DNA from: Acidaminococcus hominis
Lineage (GTDB): Bacteria > Bacillota > Negativicutes > Acidaminococcales > Acidaminococcaceae
Length of the DNA stretch: 64,000 nucleotides
Direction: 5' to 3'
NCBI RefSeq assembly: GCF_900291475.1
Contig: NZ_OLMM01000005.1
Span: 76,564-140,563, forward strand
Below are positions 1 through 7,983 of this stretch, one piece after another; position 1 is the first letter of the stretch, and each line of letters opens with the position of its first letter. The translations under genes were made by a program, and so were the position numbers. The notes below the pieces were generated by a model. It saw only the letters and a program-made list of their open reading frames with translations, did not search any database and was not told the DNA's origin.

Positions 1-11
1 ATTCCTTAGCA

Positions 12-419
12 TCAGCATATGCCTCCTTGGCTGGAAAACCGCACCTCTGACTTACAGGCAAAAGTTTCTGCGGTCAGTTCCGCCATCCGTTTTAGTTTTT
101 CTGCCATCTCTGCCAAAAGTTCCTCGTCGTAGCCCAAAAGGGTGCCCTGCAGCTGAACCTGGTCACAGATGATATTGAATTGCTTGCCCGCCTTGACGTT
201 TTCCAAGGCCAAGACCAGGGGCCGCAGGGGATTGTTCACCCGGCTGACCAGGGTTTGGAGGGCCTGGATAATGGCCGCAGCAGCCACAATGGCGTCTTTG
301 CCCAAATGGGGCGTGGAACCATGGGCCGCCGCCCCATGGACCAGAATCGTAAAATCAAGTTTGTTTTCCTTTTCGCTCACAAGTGCCATAAGAACCCCTT
401 TCTGCGGCATTTGCCGCAT
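12..419 (-). pseudogene. M20-family amidohydrolase fragment (dimerisation domain only)
   Basis: The reading frame encodes only the lid/dimerisation domain of M20 amidohydrolases: the HGSTPH motif, the stretch around VSRVNNPLRPLV, and FNIICDQVQLQGTL. The zinc-binding catalytic half that should precede it is absent, because abgT ends only 58 bases upstream. An ATG at 387-389 after an AAAGGGG stretch could start this fragment. The frame ends in TGA at 12-14. A one-base shift just before that stop opens another frame (KEAYADAKE) that runs to the window edge, so a frameshift is possible. Alternatively, AAGGAGG followed by a TGATG overlap could start a new gene at base 12. Lying behind abgT, it may be the remnant of an AbgA/AbgB-type hydrolase partner. 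The domain identity is secure; the decay history is inference. Confidence 0.65.
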
Positions 420-435
420 GGGCTGGCAAAACTGG

Positions 436-478
436 GAGAAGAAAGCGGCTGCGCCAGCCGGCAGCCGCTTTCGTTTTT
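436..478 (-). terminator. Hairpin after abgT
   Basis: A 10-bp perfect stem (442-451 with 462-471, AAAGCGGCTG/CAGCCGCTTT) starts a few bases past the abgT stop codon. On the minus strand the tract after the stem is only CTTCTC, so termination may be weak. A better T tract lies on the plus side. Confidence 0.6.
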
Positions 479-2024
479 AGTGAAGATAAATGCCGCCGCC
501 AGGTCCCAAGGGCAGGTTCAGTACTACCCAGATGGCCAGGAGTATCAGCCAGGCCACGGAAAAGCACAGGGAATAGGGCAGCATATTGGCAATGATGGTC
601 CCCATGCCGGTGTTCTTCTCGTACCGCCGGGCAAAGCCCAGAATCAGCGGGAAGTAATAGAACAGCGGGGACAGGGGGTTGGTCAGAGAGTCACCAATCC
701 GGTAGGCCACCTGGGTCAAGGCCGGATCGTAACCCATGAGCATCATCATGGGCACCATTACCGGTGCCAGGATGGCCCATTTGGCAGACGCGGAACCGAT
801 GAAGATGTTGATGATGCAGGAAACCAGCACCAGGCCGAAAATCAGGGGCAGCCCAGTAAAGTGCATGGCCTGCAAGCCGCCGGCGCCTTTAATGGCCAGC
901 ACCACACCCAGGTTGGACCAGGCGAAATAGCTGGTGAACTGGGAGCAGAAGAAGCACAGCAGAATGTAGGAGGAAATATCCTTGAAGGCCAGGGAAATAT
1001 CCGCAAACATATCCTTGTCGTTCTGGTATTTGCCGGAAGCAAAGCCGTAGACGGCCCCGGGCACAAACAGCACCACGGTCACCATCAGGATAATGCCGGT
1101 CATAAAGGGAGACGTGGCGCTCATGATGGAATGGGTCTTGGGATCTCCCAAAATGGGGTCCGCCCCTACGCACAACAGGGCGATGACCACCAGGGTGGCC
1201 AGGGTAGCCCACAGGGCTTTGGTGACGGCCTTTTTGTTCCGGTCCGTCATATTAGTCAGGGATTCATCCAGTTCATACTGGCTGAGATCCGCCCCGGCAA
1301 ACCGGGGAGCCATAATCTTTTCCGTTACGAAGGTTCCCACCGCCGTCAAAAGGAAGCAGGAAACCACCAGGAAGTAGTAGTTGATGGCGGGAGACTGCTG
1401 GTAGTTGGGGTCAATGAGCTTGGCCGCCGCTTCCGTAAAGCCGTAGGCCAGGGAGTCGGACATGCCCAGCATAATGTTGGCGCAGAAGCCTGCGGCCACG
1501 CTGGCAAAACCACAGAACACCCCTAGCAGTGGATGCCGGCCCATGCTGAGGAAAATCACCCCAGCCACCGGAGGCAGGACCACAAAGGCCGCATCCCCGG
1601 CTACGTTGCCGTTGATGCCGATAAAGATGATGACAGCGGTGACCAGGGCGGGAGATGCGGATTTCAACATCTTCTGCATAAAGGCCGCCAGAAAGCCGCT
1701 TTTTTCAGCTACCCCGGCGCCGATAACGCACACTAGCACCATGCCCAAAGGAGCGAAACTGGAGAAGTTGGTGACAGCCTTGCTCCACATCTGCCGGAAG
1801 CCCTCCACGGAAAGCAGGTTCACTACTTTGATGACCTTGCCCGTACCGGGGTGCACTGCGGAGACGCCCATACTGCCCAAAAGGGCGGAACAGGCCACCA
1901 CAATCAGGGCCAGCAGAATAAACAGACTGGCCGGATCCGGCAGTTTGTTGCCGGCCACTTCCACCATGTTCAGAAAGCGGTCCATCAGACTTTTTTTCTG
2001 GGTGGTTGGATTTTCTGTTGTCAT
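477..2024 (-). CDS. abgT: AbgT-family transporter (p-aminobenzoyl-glutamate type)
   Basis: A polytopic membrane protein of 515 residues, the usual length for the AbgT family, which contains importers of p-aminobenzoyl-glutamate and also antimetabolite exporters. Family hallmarks visible here are the N-terminal NKLPDPASLFI segment, the SGFLAAFM helix, the NGNVAGDAAFVVLPP segment near residue 145, and the C-terminal GDSLTNPLSPLFYYFP motif. The ATG at 2024 is chosen because AAAGGAG sits 9 bases before it; an in-frame GTG at 2033 would fall inside that ribosome-binding site. A good promoter lies at 2102-2130. The M20 hydrolase fragment downstream fits an abg-type locus whose hydrolase has decayed. 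The substrate is inferred from the family only. Confidence 0.88.
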   Translation of the reverse strand: MTTENPTTQKKSLMDRFLNMVEVAGNKLPDPASLFILLALIVVACSALLGSMGVSAVHPGTGKVIKVVNLLSVEGFRQMWSKAVTNFSSFAPLGMVLVCVIGAGVAEKSGFLAAFMQKMLKSASPALVTAVIIFIGINGNVAGDAAFVVLPPVAGVIFLSMGRHPLLGVFCGFASVAAGFCANIMLGMSDSLAYGFTEAAAKLIDPNYQQSPAINYYFLVVSCFLLTAVGTFVTEKIMAPRFAGADLSQYELDESLTNMTDRNKKAVTKALWATLATLVVIALLCVGADPILGDPKTHSIMSATSPFMTGIILMVTVVLFVPGAVYGFASGKYQNDKDMFADISLAFKDISSYILLCFFCSQFTSYFAWSNLGVVLAIKGAGGLQAMHFTGLPLIFGLVLVSCIINIFIGSASAKWAILAPVMVPMMMLMGYDPALTQVAYRIGDSLTNPLSPLFYYFPLILGFARRYEKNTGMGTIIANMLPYSLCFSVAWLILLAIWVVLNLPLGPGGGIYLH

Positions 2025-2101
2025 AGCTATCACTCCTTTTTGTCAGCGCTTCCCAATAAATACAACATTTTCTGCTCCATGAGGGAAGATAGTTCGTTTT
2101 T

Positions 2102-2130
2102 ATTATAAAAGATATAAAAAAACATGTCTA
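2102..2130 (-). promoter_or_regulatory. Promoter of abgT
   Basis: -35 TAGACA (2125-2130) and -10 TATAAT (2102-2107) with a 17-base spacer, about 80 bases before the abgT start. The surrounding 2025-2386 stretch is strongly AT-rich and holds no gene. Confidence 0.65.
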
Positions 2131-2386
2131 GAAAATCCATGTAAAATCTTCTTTACACAGGCTTTTTCGCTGATTTTCAGGCTAAAAATGGAATAAATGA
2201 AACAGTGCAGGCAAATAATGGAAAAGCAGAAAAGTTTGGGATAATACCAAACGATTATTTTTTATTAGTATTATGCGTTCGTTATGTTTTTCAAGCCTCC
2301 TTCTGCAATTCCTTTGGGTTTCTAATTTCTGCGTTTTTTTAACTAAGTTTATTTTTATTTTTCCTCAAATTTCGTTAAGTTAACGT

Positions 2387-2433
2387 AAAAAAATAAGGCT
2401 GCAAAAAATGCACAGGCATTTTTTCACAGCCTT
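2387..2433 (-). terminator. Terminator of the NUDIX gene
   Basis: Nested stem: AAGGCTG (2395-2401) pairs with CAGCCTT (2427-2433) and AAAAAATGC with GCATTTTTT. On the minus strand it is followed by a run of seven T. It lies 14 bases past the NUDIX stop codon. Confidence 0.8.
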
Positions 2434-2446
2434 ACGGTATATTCTC

Positions 2447-2965
2447 TTATACGTTCACAGGATAGCCCAGTTTCTTGAGCAGCTTCCGGTAAATGGGGAA
2501 AATGGCATTTTCCGGGCTATCCGGGAAAGCGGTTTCCGGCAATTGCAAAATAGGCACCCAATGGGCGGCGTTGATTTCCGGGGACAGCACCGGTTCCTTT
2601 TTATGGGTAAAGCCCATAAAGCAGTGCATCAGCATATCTCCCCGGCCAAACCAATGGGTCCCAGCATATTCCAATTCTTCCAGGTCCAGGCCCAGTTCTT
2701 CCTTGACTTCCCGCAGGGCAGCGGCTTCCGCGGTTTCTCCAGGAATAATAAAACCGGAAGTGATGACCTCGTACTCTTTGGACAGGTATTCCTGCCGACA
2801 CAGCATTACTTCATCCTGTTCGTTGTAAATCAAGATGATTACACAGCTGGCAAAAGTATCAAACCAATATTTCTTACAGCTATTGCAGTAGGGAATCAGC
2901 CCATCATCCCCAGCCTGCCGGTCCACCAGTTTCTGCCCGCAGTGGGGGCAATATTCATAATGCAT
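2447..2965 (-). CDS. NUDIX hydrolase with N-terminal zinc ribbon
   Basis: A 172-residue protein. Cysteine pairs CPHC (residues 6-9) and CNSC (about 30-33) form a zinc ribbon like that of NudC-type proteins. A complete NUDIX box, G-x5-E-x7-REVKEELGL, follows near residues 70-92. Members hydrolyse nucleoside diphosphates linked to another group; the ribbon suggests an NADH or RNA-cap pyrophosphatase relative, but the substrate cannot be read from the sequence. The ATG at 2965 is preferred over the earlier in-frame codon at 3034 because the CPHCG motif begins just behind it and GGCAGGA lies upstream. It is a single-gene unit with its own terminator. Confidence 0.85.
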   Translation of the reverse strand: MHYEYCPHCGQKLVDRQAGDDGLIPYCNSCKKYWFDTFASCVIILIYNEQDEVMLCRQEYLSKEYEVITSGFIIPGETAEAAALREVKEELGLDLEELEYAGTHWFGRGDMLMHCFMGFTHKKEPVLSPEINAAHWVPILQLPETAFPDSPENAIFPIYRKLLKKLGYPVNV

Positions 2966-3099
2966 GGAGTTTTCCTGCCTTTCTGTTTGCAATCCTACAG
3001 TGACAGCATACGCCGCCGGGCCCATCCCTGTCAACTTGTTTTACCCGCAGGGAGCGGACCTTTTAGCCAAAAGAATACCGTTTCTGCCCCTGGACGCAA

Positions 3100-3140
3100 G
3101 TTAGGCAGGTCCTCCCCCAGAGGGGAGAAACCTGCCTAAC
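3100..3140. repeat. Perfect 11-bp inverted repeat downstream of the ferritin gene
   Basis: GTTAGGCAGGT (3100-3110) pairs with ACCTGCCTAAC (3130-3140) around a loop that itself has CCTCCCC/GGGGAG complementarity. It lies between the ferritin stop and the NUDIX start on the minus strand. There is no T run, so it may be a Rho-type or RNA-stabilising hairpin rather than an intrinsic terminator. Confidence 0.6.
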
Positions 3141-3173
3141 GATAGAAACCCCTTCTAAAAGGCTTCCGTTGCC

Positions 3174-3686
3174 TTATACTGTAAGCGTGGGTGCCGTATA
3201 CACCCGGGTCAGCAATTCGGCATTCAGCGCATAGAGACCCTTAGGATCCTTGCCAAACAGCTCGTATTTCTTGATGATATCCGTAATGTTCTTTTCTTCT
3301 TCGCCCTGTTCCTTCACAAACCAATCATAGAACTGCATGGTCCGGTAATCCTTTACCTTATCTGCAGCCTGATAAATGGTGTTGATCTTGTTGGTAATAT
3401 ACCGTTCATGTTCCAAAGCAGCCTTCAGGGGTGCTTCCAAATCAGCATATTCCCGGGTAGGATCCTCAATGGGTCCGAAAACAACCTTGCAGTCGTTGTT
3501 TTGCAGGTAGGTTCTCATTAAGAGGGCATGATCCCGTTCTTCCTGTTCCTGAATCTCGAACCAATGGGCAAAGCCATCCAAGCCCTTTTCCTGATAGTAG
3601 TTGGCAAAATCCAGATACAGATAGGCAGAATAAAATTCAAATACAACCTGTTTGTTGATCAGATCTCTAACTTCATCTGTTAACAT
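3174..3686 (-). CDS. ftnA: Bacterial non-haem ferritin
   Basis: A 170-residue four-helix ferritin, the usual length for FtnA-type iron-storage proteins that oxidise Fe(II) at a di-iron centre and store Fe(III) in a 24-mer shell. Visible ferroxidase ligands are E17 in the EFYSAYLYLD helix, the E-x-x-ERDHA motif near residue 50, the ERYITNKI helix near 94, and the WFVKEQGEEE segment near 122-131. Start at the ATG at 3686, preceded by AAAGGAG at good spacing; the upstream in-frame codon at 3713 would read through that site. A TATAAT-like -10 lies at 3728-3733 on the minus strand. Confidence 0.93.
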   Translation of the reverse strand: MLTDEVRDLINKQVVFEFYSAYLYLDFANYYQEKGLDGFAHWFEIQEQEERDHALLMRTYLQNNDCKVVFGPIEDPTREYADLEAPLKAALEHERYITNKINTIYQAADKVKDYRTMQFYDWFVKEQGEEEKNITDIIKKYELFGKDPKGLYALNAELLTRVYTAPTLTV

Positions 3687-3791
3687 AAGAAATCCTCTCC
3701 TTTGAGGAGTCAACTGGCTCCATCTCTATTATAGCAGTTTTTAATAAAATTACGACTGCTTTTTGGGAAAGAAAATCCTTTTGTACCATTG

Positions 3792-4493
3792 TCATTGGGC
3801 CAATACGGCCTGAAAACGCTTTTGGGCCGCCGCCAAAAATTCCGGCGCTACGCCTAGCTTTTCCTCAAAGGGCGGCTCCGGGGTAACTACCTGAAGTACA
3901 TCCGGGTGCAGCTGCTGGACGGCCTGGGTAAAGAAGGCCAGGGAGGTTTCATCATCGCTATAGCCTTTCACCAGGGTAATTTCCAGCCGGAATATGCCCT
4001 TATATTTTTTCCGAAAGGCCACCATATTGGCCAGATGCTGCTCCACCGTATAGCCGTGCAGGGGCCGCTGGGCCTTGAGGAAAGCCTCGTCCCGGCCCAT
4101 TTTCAGCTCCCCGATGACTTCCTCACACTGCCGGGCCAGGCCTGCGCAGCGGTCATCTCCATACAGGTAGCCATTGGACAGCAGGCGGATGGGCAGCTCC
4201 CGTTCATGGATCCGCTCAATGACTTCCGCCAGGCCTGCGTGCAGAAAGGCTTCTCCCAGGGAATTGATGAAAACCAGGTCCGGCTTCACCGTATCCAGCT
4301 TTTGGTCCAGCTCGGCCAGGGCCTCCGTCAGGCTGCCAAAGCTCCGAACCAGGTCCGTTTTCTCATGGTGCAGCTGCCGGCTGACCGGGCAGAAGATGCA
4401 GTCAAAGACACAATACTTGCCCGGCAGAATATTCATTTCCAGAATTTTGCGGCCCTCTTCCTCATAGGGCTCCTTGTAAAAAAAGCCTTGCAT
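3792..4493 (-). CDS. Radical SAM protein
   Basis: A 233-residue protein with the radical SAM iron-sulfur motif C-x3-C-x2-C (CVFDCIFC, near residues 28-35), followed by an N-G-E-like segment (NSLGEAFLH) and the LLSNGYL strand typical of the SAM-binding barrel. It resembles the compact Wyosine-type/MoaA-like group with no obvious auxiliary cluster domain. The specific reaction is not recognisable. The start ATG has AAGGAGC upstream. The DUF2905 gene is 34 bases upstream in the same direction, so the two may be co-transcribed. Confidence 0.8.
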   Translation of the reverse strand: MQGFFYKEPYEEEGRKILEMNILPGKYCVFDCIFCPVSRQLHHEKTDLVRSFGSLTEALAELDQKLDTVKPDLVFINSLGEAFLHAGLAEVIERIHERELPIRLLSNGYLYGDDRCAGLARQCEEVIGELKMGRDEAFLKAQRPLHGYTVEQHLANMVAFRKKYKGIFRLEITLVKGYSDDETSLAFFTQAVQQLHPDVLQVVTPEPPFEEKLGVAPEFLAAAQKRFQAVLAQ

Positions 4494-4527
4494 TTTCTTA
4501 GCTCCTTAAAAATTAGTGATATTTTCC

Positions 4528-4728
4528 TTAATGAAAGAGACTTAGAATGATATTCAGTACAATACTGATGACAATGCAGGTCACCACAGGGAAATAAAAA
4601 CTGCCATGGCTGCCGGTAATCTTGATATCCCCGGGCAGGTGTCCAAGGGGCAGGAATCCGGACCCCAGCTCGATCAGGGCACCGATGATGATGCAGAGAA
4701 CGCCCACGGTGATCAATAGTTTGCCCAT
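4528..4728 (-). CDS. DUF2905 family small membrane protein
   Basis: A 66-residue protein with two predicted membrane segments (about 3-22 and 45-65) separated by the conserved loop GHLPGDIKI, the hallmark of DUF2905. The family is widespread and of unknown function. Start at the ATG at 4728, preceded by AAAGGAG; longer readings upstream lack conservation. It sits directly before the radical SAM gene. Confidence 0.8.
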   Translation of the reverse strand: MGKLLITVGVLCIIIGALIELGSGFLPLGHLPGDIKITGSHGSFYFPVVTCIVISIVLNIILSLFH

Positions 4729-5186
4729 ACACTGCTCCTTTCCCAGTCTTCTGACTGCCCATGTTTTCCAACGTTCCCTATTGTAGCAAATTTCTGTCAT
4801 TTTGGCACAAAAATTTTGTAAAAAATCCAAAAAACCGGCTCTGTCATTCCACTCTCTAGCCAGTGGAATCACAAAACCGGTTTTCTGCGTTGTGCGGAGC
4901 TCTCTCGCTTTGTGTGGAATTGAACCAAAGGGGATGGCAATCAACCTGTGATTGGGAGGGTTTTGCAAAAGGTTCAAGCCCGAAGGGAGCCAAGGGAAAG
5001 TGCTTTTCTCTAGTTCAGGCGGCCCTGTCATCCACGGAGATGCTTCCCGGCGGCAACTGGAGTTTTGCAGCCAGGGACCAGGGGGCCTGTTTTTTGGTAC
5101 TTGCCCATGGGGAGAGATACTCTCTGTAACACATGAAACAACTATAGCAGGTTCTATATACAATGTAAAACAATGATTTACCAATA
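4729..5186. other. Intergenic region with no recognisable gene
   Basis: About 460 bases between the DUF2905 gene and the LysR promoter. The open frames here look like noise. The only clear structure is the nested inverted repeat at 4831-4884. A GGTTCAATTCC-like string on the minus strand near 4916-4927 recalls a tRNA T-arm but has no acceptor stem. Confidence 0.5.
4831..4884. repeat. Nested inverted repeat flanked by A/T runs
   Basis: Outer arms AAAACCGG (4831-4838) and CCGGTTTT (4877-4884); inner arms ATTCCACT (4846-4853) and AGTGGAAT (4862-4869) with an 8-base loop. It would form a long hairpin on either strand. No gene ends here. Confidence 0.6.
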
Positions 5187-5215
5187 TTTCCACAAGGTTT
5201 TCCTTGTGATATAAT
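5187..5215 (+). promoter_or_regulatory. Promoter and overlapping palindrome of the first LysR gene
   Basis: -35 TTTCCA (5187-5192) and -10 TATAAT (5210-5215) with a 17-base spacer. The spacer holds the palindrome CACAAGG-tttt-CCTTGTG (5191-5208), well placed for autoregulation. The left arm TATTTCCACAA (5185-5195) recurs exactly upstream of gntP at 10672-10682. Confidence 0.6.
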
Positions 5216-5241
5216 GGAAGCCATGTAAAAGGAGACTGCCC

Positions 5242-6210
5242 ATGGATACTTCACAAAAAATGTTTCTTCTGGCTGTGGAAGAAATGAACTTTACCAAAGC
5301 CGCCCACCGGGCCTACGTGACCCAGCAGTGCCTCAGCGAGCATATCCGAAACCTGGAAAAAACGCTGGGGACCCAACTGTTTTTCCGCACTCCCCGGCTC
5401 CAGCTTACCCCTTCCGGAAAGGCCCTGTACGAAACCCTCCAGCAGATGTCCCAGCTGGAAGCCAACCTTCACGCCCGGATCAACGAGCTGGAACAGGGAC
5501 AGGTAGGCGAAATCCGCTTTGGACTCAACACCACCCGGGCCCGGCTGTTCCTACCGGAACTGATGAAAGCCTACCACCAGCGCTTTCCCAAAGTCACCCT
5601 GTCCGTAACCCTGGGGGATACGGAAGCCTTGATGGAAGACCTGCTAAAGCAGAAACTGGACCTGGTCCTGGGGGTGGACGCTCCGCCCAGTACGCTGCTG
5701 GAGCGGATTCCTGCCGGAGAAGAAGCTCTTTTGGTAGCCGCCACCAACTCCTTCCTGAAACGGTACTATAAGGGCGGCCGAGGCTGGCAGGACTTCCACA
5801 CGGGGGACGCCATTGACCTGCGCTCCTTTGAGCCCTTTCCCCTGGCAGGGAACCTGAATGTCAGCACAGTACTGAAACTGGCGGGTTCCTACTTGTGGCA
5901 GCTGGATATTGTGCCCAAGCAGATTGTTTCCATCAGCGATTACGATACCCAGCTGAACCTGTCCGGCCAGCAGCTGGCAGCTACTTTCTGTGCTTCCTTT
6001 ATGCTGCCGGCCATCCAAAACCAGAACCAGCTGCATCCCCAGCACGAACCCCTGCTGGCCCTGAAGCTTTCCGGTTTTTCCCATCCCATCAGCATTGAGA
6101 TTCTCCGGCCCCGGCAGCTGTTTGTACCCAGGTACCTGGAAGAATTTATTTCCCTGATCCAAGCCCACCTGGTGGTGTGGCATGAAAAGATTGCCCAGGC
6201 CCTGGCCTAA
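5242..6210 (+). CDS. LysR-family transcriptional regulator
   Basis: A 322-residue LysR-type regulator: N-terminal winged helix-turn-helix (EEMNFTKAAHRAYVTQQCLSE, about residues 13-33), linker helix to about 90, then a substrate-binding domain beginning IRFGLNTTRARLFLPEL. It has the same length as the LysR at 7984-8952 and shares the unusual VTQQCLS recognition-helix sequence, where most relatives have SQPALS, so the two are paralogues probably reading related DNA sites. Start ATG follows AAAGGAGA. It converges on the dehydratase gene across a shared terminator and probably controls the neighbouring sugar-acid genes; this last point is inference. Confidence 0.88.
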   Translation: MDTSQKMFLLAVEEMNFTKAAHRAYVTQQCLSEHIRNLEKTLGTQLFFRTPRLQLTPSGKALYETLQQMSQLEANLHARINELEQGQVGEIRFGLNTTRARLFLPELMKAYHQRFPKVTLSVTLGDTEALMEDLLKQKLDLVLGVDAPPSTLLERIPAGEEALLVAATNSFLKRYYKGGRGWQDFHTGDAIDLRSFEPFPLAGNLNVSTVLKLAGSYLWQLDIVPKQIVSISDYDTQLNLSGQQLAATFCASFMLPAIQNQNQLHPQHEPLLALKLSGFSHPISIEILRPRQLFVPRYLEEFISLIQAHLVVWHEKIAQALA

Positions 6211-6222
6211 CTTTACACGGTG

Positions 6223-6257
6223 AAAAAAGCGATGCCCGAATTGGACATCGCTTTTTA
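6223..6257. terminator. Bidirectional terminator between LysR and dehydratase genes
   Basis: AAAAAGCGATG (6224-6234) pairs with CATCGCTTTTT (6246-6256). It lies between two convergent genes and has T runs on both strands. Confidence 0.9.
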
Positions 6258-6289
6258 TTATGGAAAATTTTATTTTCCCATTTTTATTT

Positions 6290-7939
6290 TTAATCAGTGT
6301 ACAGCCATACAGCGCCTTTTTCGGCCCCTTCCACCACTTTCCGGTACTGTTTCATAATGCCGTAGGCAGGATGGTCCGGTTTTACGATTTCTGCCTTCCG
6401 GCGTGCCAGCTCTTCCTCCGAGACTTCCACTTCCAGCAGGTGCTTGTTCAGGTCGATGTGGATCATATCCCCGTTCTTGACGCAGGCAATGGGCCCACCG
6501 TCCCAGGCCTCAGGAGAGATATGGCCCACACAGGGACCTCGGGAAGCACCGGAAAAACGGCCATCGGTAATCATGGCCACGGATTTTTGCAGCCCCATGC
6601 CGATGAGCATGGCCGCAGGAATGGACATTTCCCGCATGCCCGGACCGCCTTTAGGGCCTTCGTAGCGGATGACCAGTACGGAGCCCGGTTTCACATCGGA
6701 GTGCAGCAGGCAGTCCATGACTTCTTCCTCGGAATCAAAGACCACTGCCGGACCCCGATGCTCGAACATGGCAGGGTCCACGCCACTCTTTTTCACCACC
6801 GCGCCTTCCGGCGCCAGATTGCCGTAGAGCACGGAGAAACAGCCCTTTTCCTGGAGAGGATGCTCCAGGTCGTGGATGATGTTCCGGTCTATGGGGCGGG
6901 TAAACCGGTCCAGGGCTTCCTTCAGGGTGCCGCCCATGGCCAAGGGGACTTCTGTATGGAGGAATTTTTCCAGGGTCTTCAGGCTTCCCAGGGCGCCGCC
7001 AGCCTTGCCGTAATCAATCAGGTTGTATTGGGAAGAAGGCTTAAATTTGGCAATCAGGGGTACCCGTTCCTGAATGGCATCAAATTCTTTCAGATTCAAC
7101 TTCACCCCGGCTACTTTGGCGATGGCCTGGATGTGCAGGGCAAAGTTGCTGGAACCGCCGGCAGCAGAGGTATGCATAATGCCGTTTTCCAGGGACTCCC
7201 GGGTCATAAAGGTTTTGGCCGGAATCTGCTGCCGGGTCAGTTCCACAATCCGTTCGCCCACGTCCCGGGCCTGTTTGAATTTGGCGGATACGCAGAAGGG
7301 CATGGTGGCGGAACCAAAGGGCGCCAGGCCGATGGCTTCAGCAAACACTGCCATGGTATTGGCCGTGCCGTACATGGAGCAGGTACCGCAGGAAGCGCAC
7401 ATATTCTGGCGGTAGCGGTGGAAGGTTTCCTCGCTGATTTTGCCGGCTTTCCATTTGCCGATAGATTCCTTCAGGTCCGGGGTGGTGTAGACCACACCGT
7501 CTTCCTCGTAGGGCAGCATGGAACCCGGGGGCAGAAACAGGCTGGGCAGGTTCAGGGAAGCGGCGGCCATGAGCATGCCGGGAACAATCTTGTCGCAGGC
7601 ACACAGGAATACCAGGCCGTCAAAATTGTGGGCCCGCACCATGGTTTCGATGGAGCCGGCAATCAGGTCCCGGCTGGGCAATACGTACTGCATGCCCCGG
7701 AGCTGGGCCATACCGTCGCAGGGAGCGGGCACGTTAAATTCGGCGGGAGCGCCGCCGGCCGCCCATACCCCTTCCTTCACGTACTGGGCCAGTTCCTTTA
7801 AGGGCTTATGGCCGGGGTTTACTTCATTCCAGGAATTGACGATGCCAATAATGGGCTTGTGCAGGTCCTTATCCCGGTACCCGCAGGCATTCATCAGGCC
7901 TACGTAATAGGCCTCTGCATTGGGATCAATATGACTCAT
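6290..7939 (-). CDS. IlvD/Edd-family dehydratase (dihydroxy-acid or sugar-acid dehydratase)
   Basis: A 549-residue iron-sulfur dehydratase. Family motifs: PAPCDGMAQ near residue 68, [12 protein letters not shown], the CDK cluster ligand near 115, [12 protein letters not shown] near 190, and [10 protein letters not shown] near 470. The family removes water from 2,3-dihydroxy acids to give 2-keto-3-deoxy acids. IlvD makes branched-chain keto acids, while relatives act on gluconate, arabinonate or xylonate. Context favours a sugar acid: it is the last gene of an apparent gntP-lysR-dehydratase operon and no other ilv biosynthesis gene is nearby. A housekeeping IlvD role is not excluded. Start ATG has AAAGGAG upstream; the LysR gene ends 44 bases before it. 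Confidence 0.82.
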   Translation of the reverse strand: MSHIDPNAEAYYVGLMNACGYRDKDLHKPIIGIVNSWNEVNPGHKPLKELAQYVKEGVWAAGGAPAEFNVPAPCDGMAQLRGMQYVLPSRDLIAGSIETMVRAHNFDGLVFLCACDKIVPGMLMAAASLNLPSLFLPPGSMLPYEEDGVVYTTPDLKESIGKWKAGKISEETFHRYRQNMCASCGTCSMYGTANTMAVFAEAIGLAPFGSATMPFCVSAKFKQARDVGERIVELTRQQIPAKTFMTRESLENGIMHTSAAGGSSNFALHIQAIAKVAGVKLNLKEFDAIQERVPLIAKFKPSSQYNLIDYGKAGGALGSLKTLEKFLHTEVPLAMGGTLKEALDRFTRPIDRNIIHDLEHPLQEKGCFSVLYGNLAPEGAVVKKSGVDPAMFEHRGPAVVFDSEEEVMDCLLHSDVKPGSVLVIRYEGPKGGPGMREMSIPAAMLIGMGLQKSVAMITDGRFSGASRGPCVGHISPEAWDGGPIACVKNGDMIHIDLNKHLLEVEVSEEELARRKAEIVKPDHPAYGIMKQYRKVVEGAEKGAVWLYTD

Positions 7940-7983
7940 AATTTATTACTCCTTTCAAATAGGCAGTTTGCAAAATACCAGTT

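Noticed and set aside
180..1526. Long plus-strand frame of 448 codons opposite abgT
   Set aside because: It is antisense to a clear transporter gene and is rich in Gly/His/Gln, as expected of a shadow of a hydrophobic protein.
4900..4990. tRNA-like T-arm string on the minus strand
   Set aside because: No acceptor stem, D-arm or anticodon arm can be built around it.
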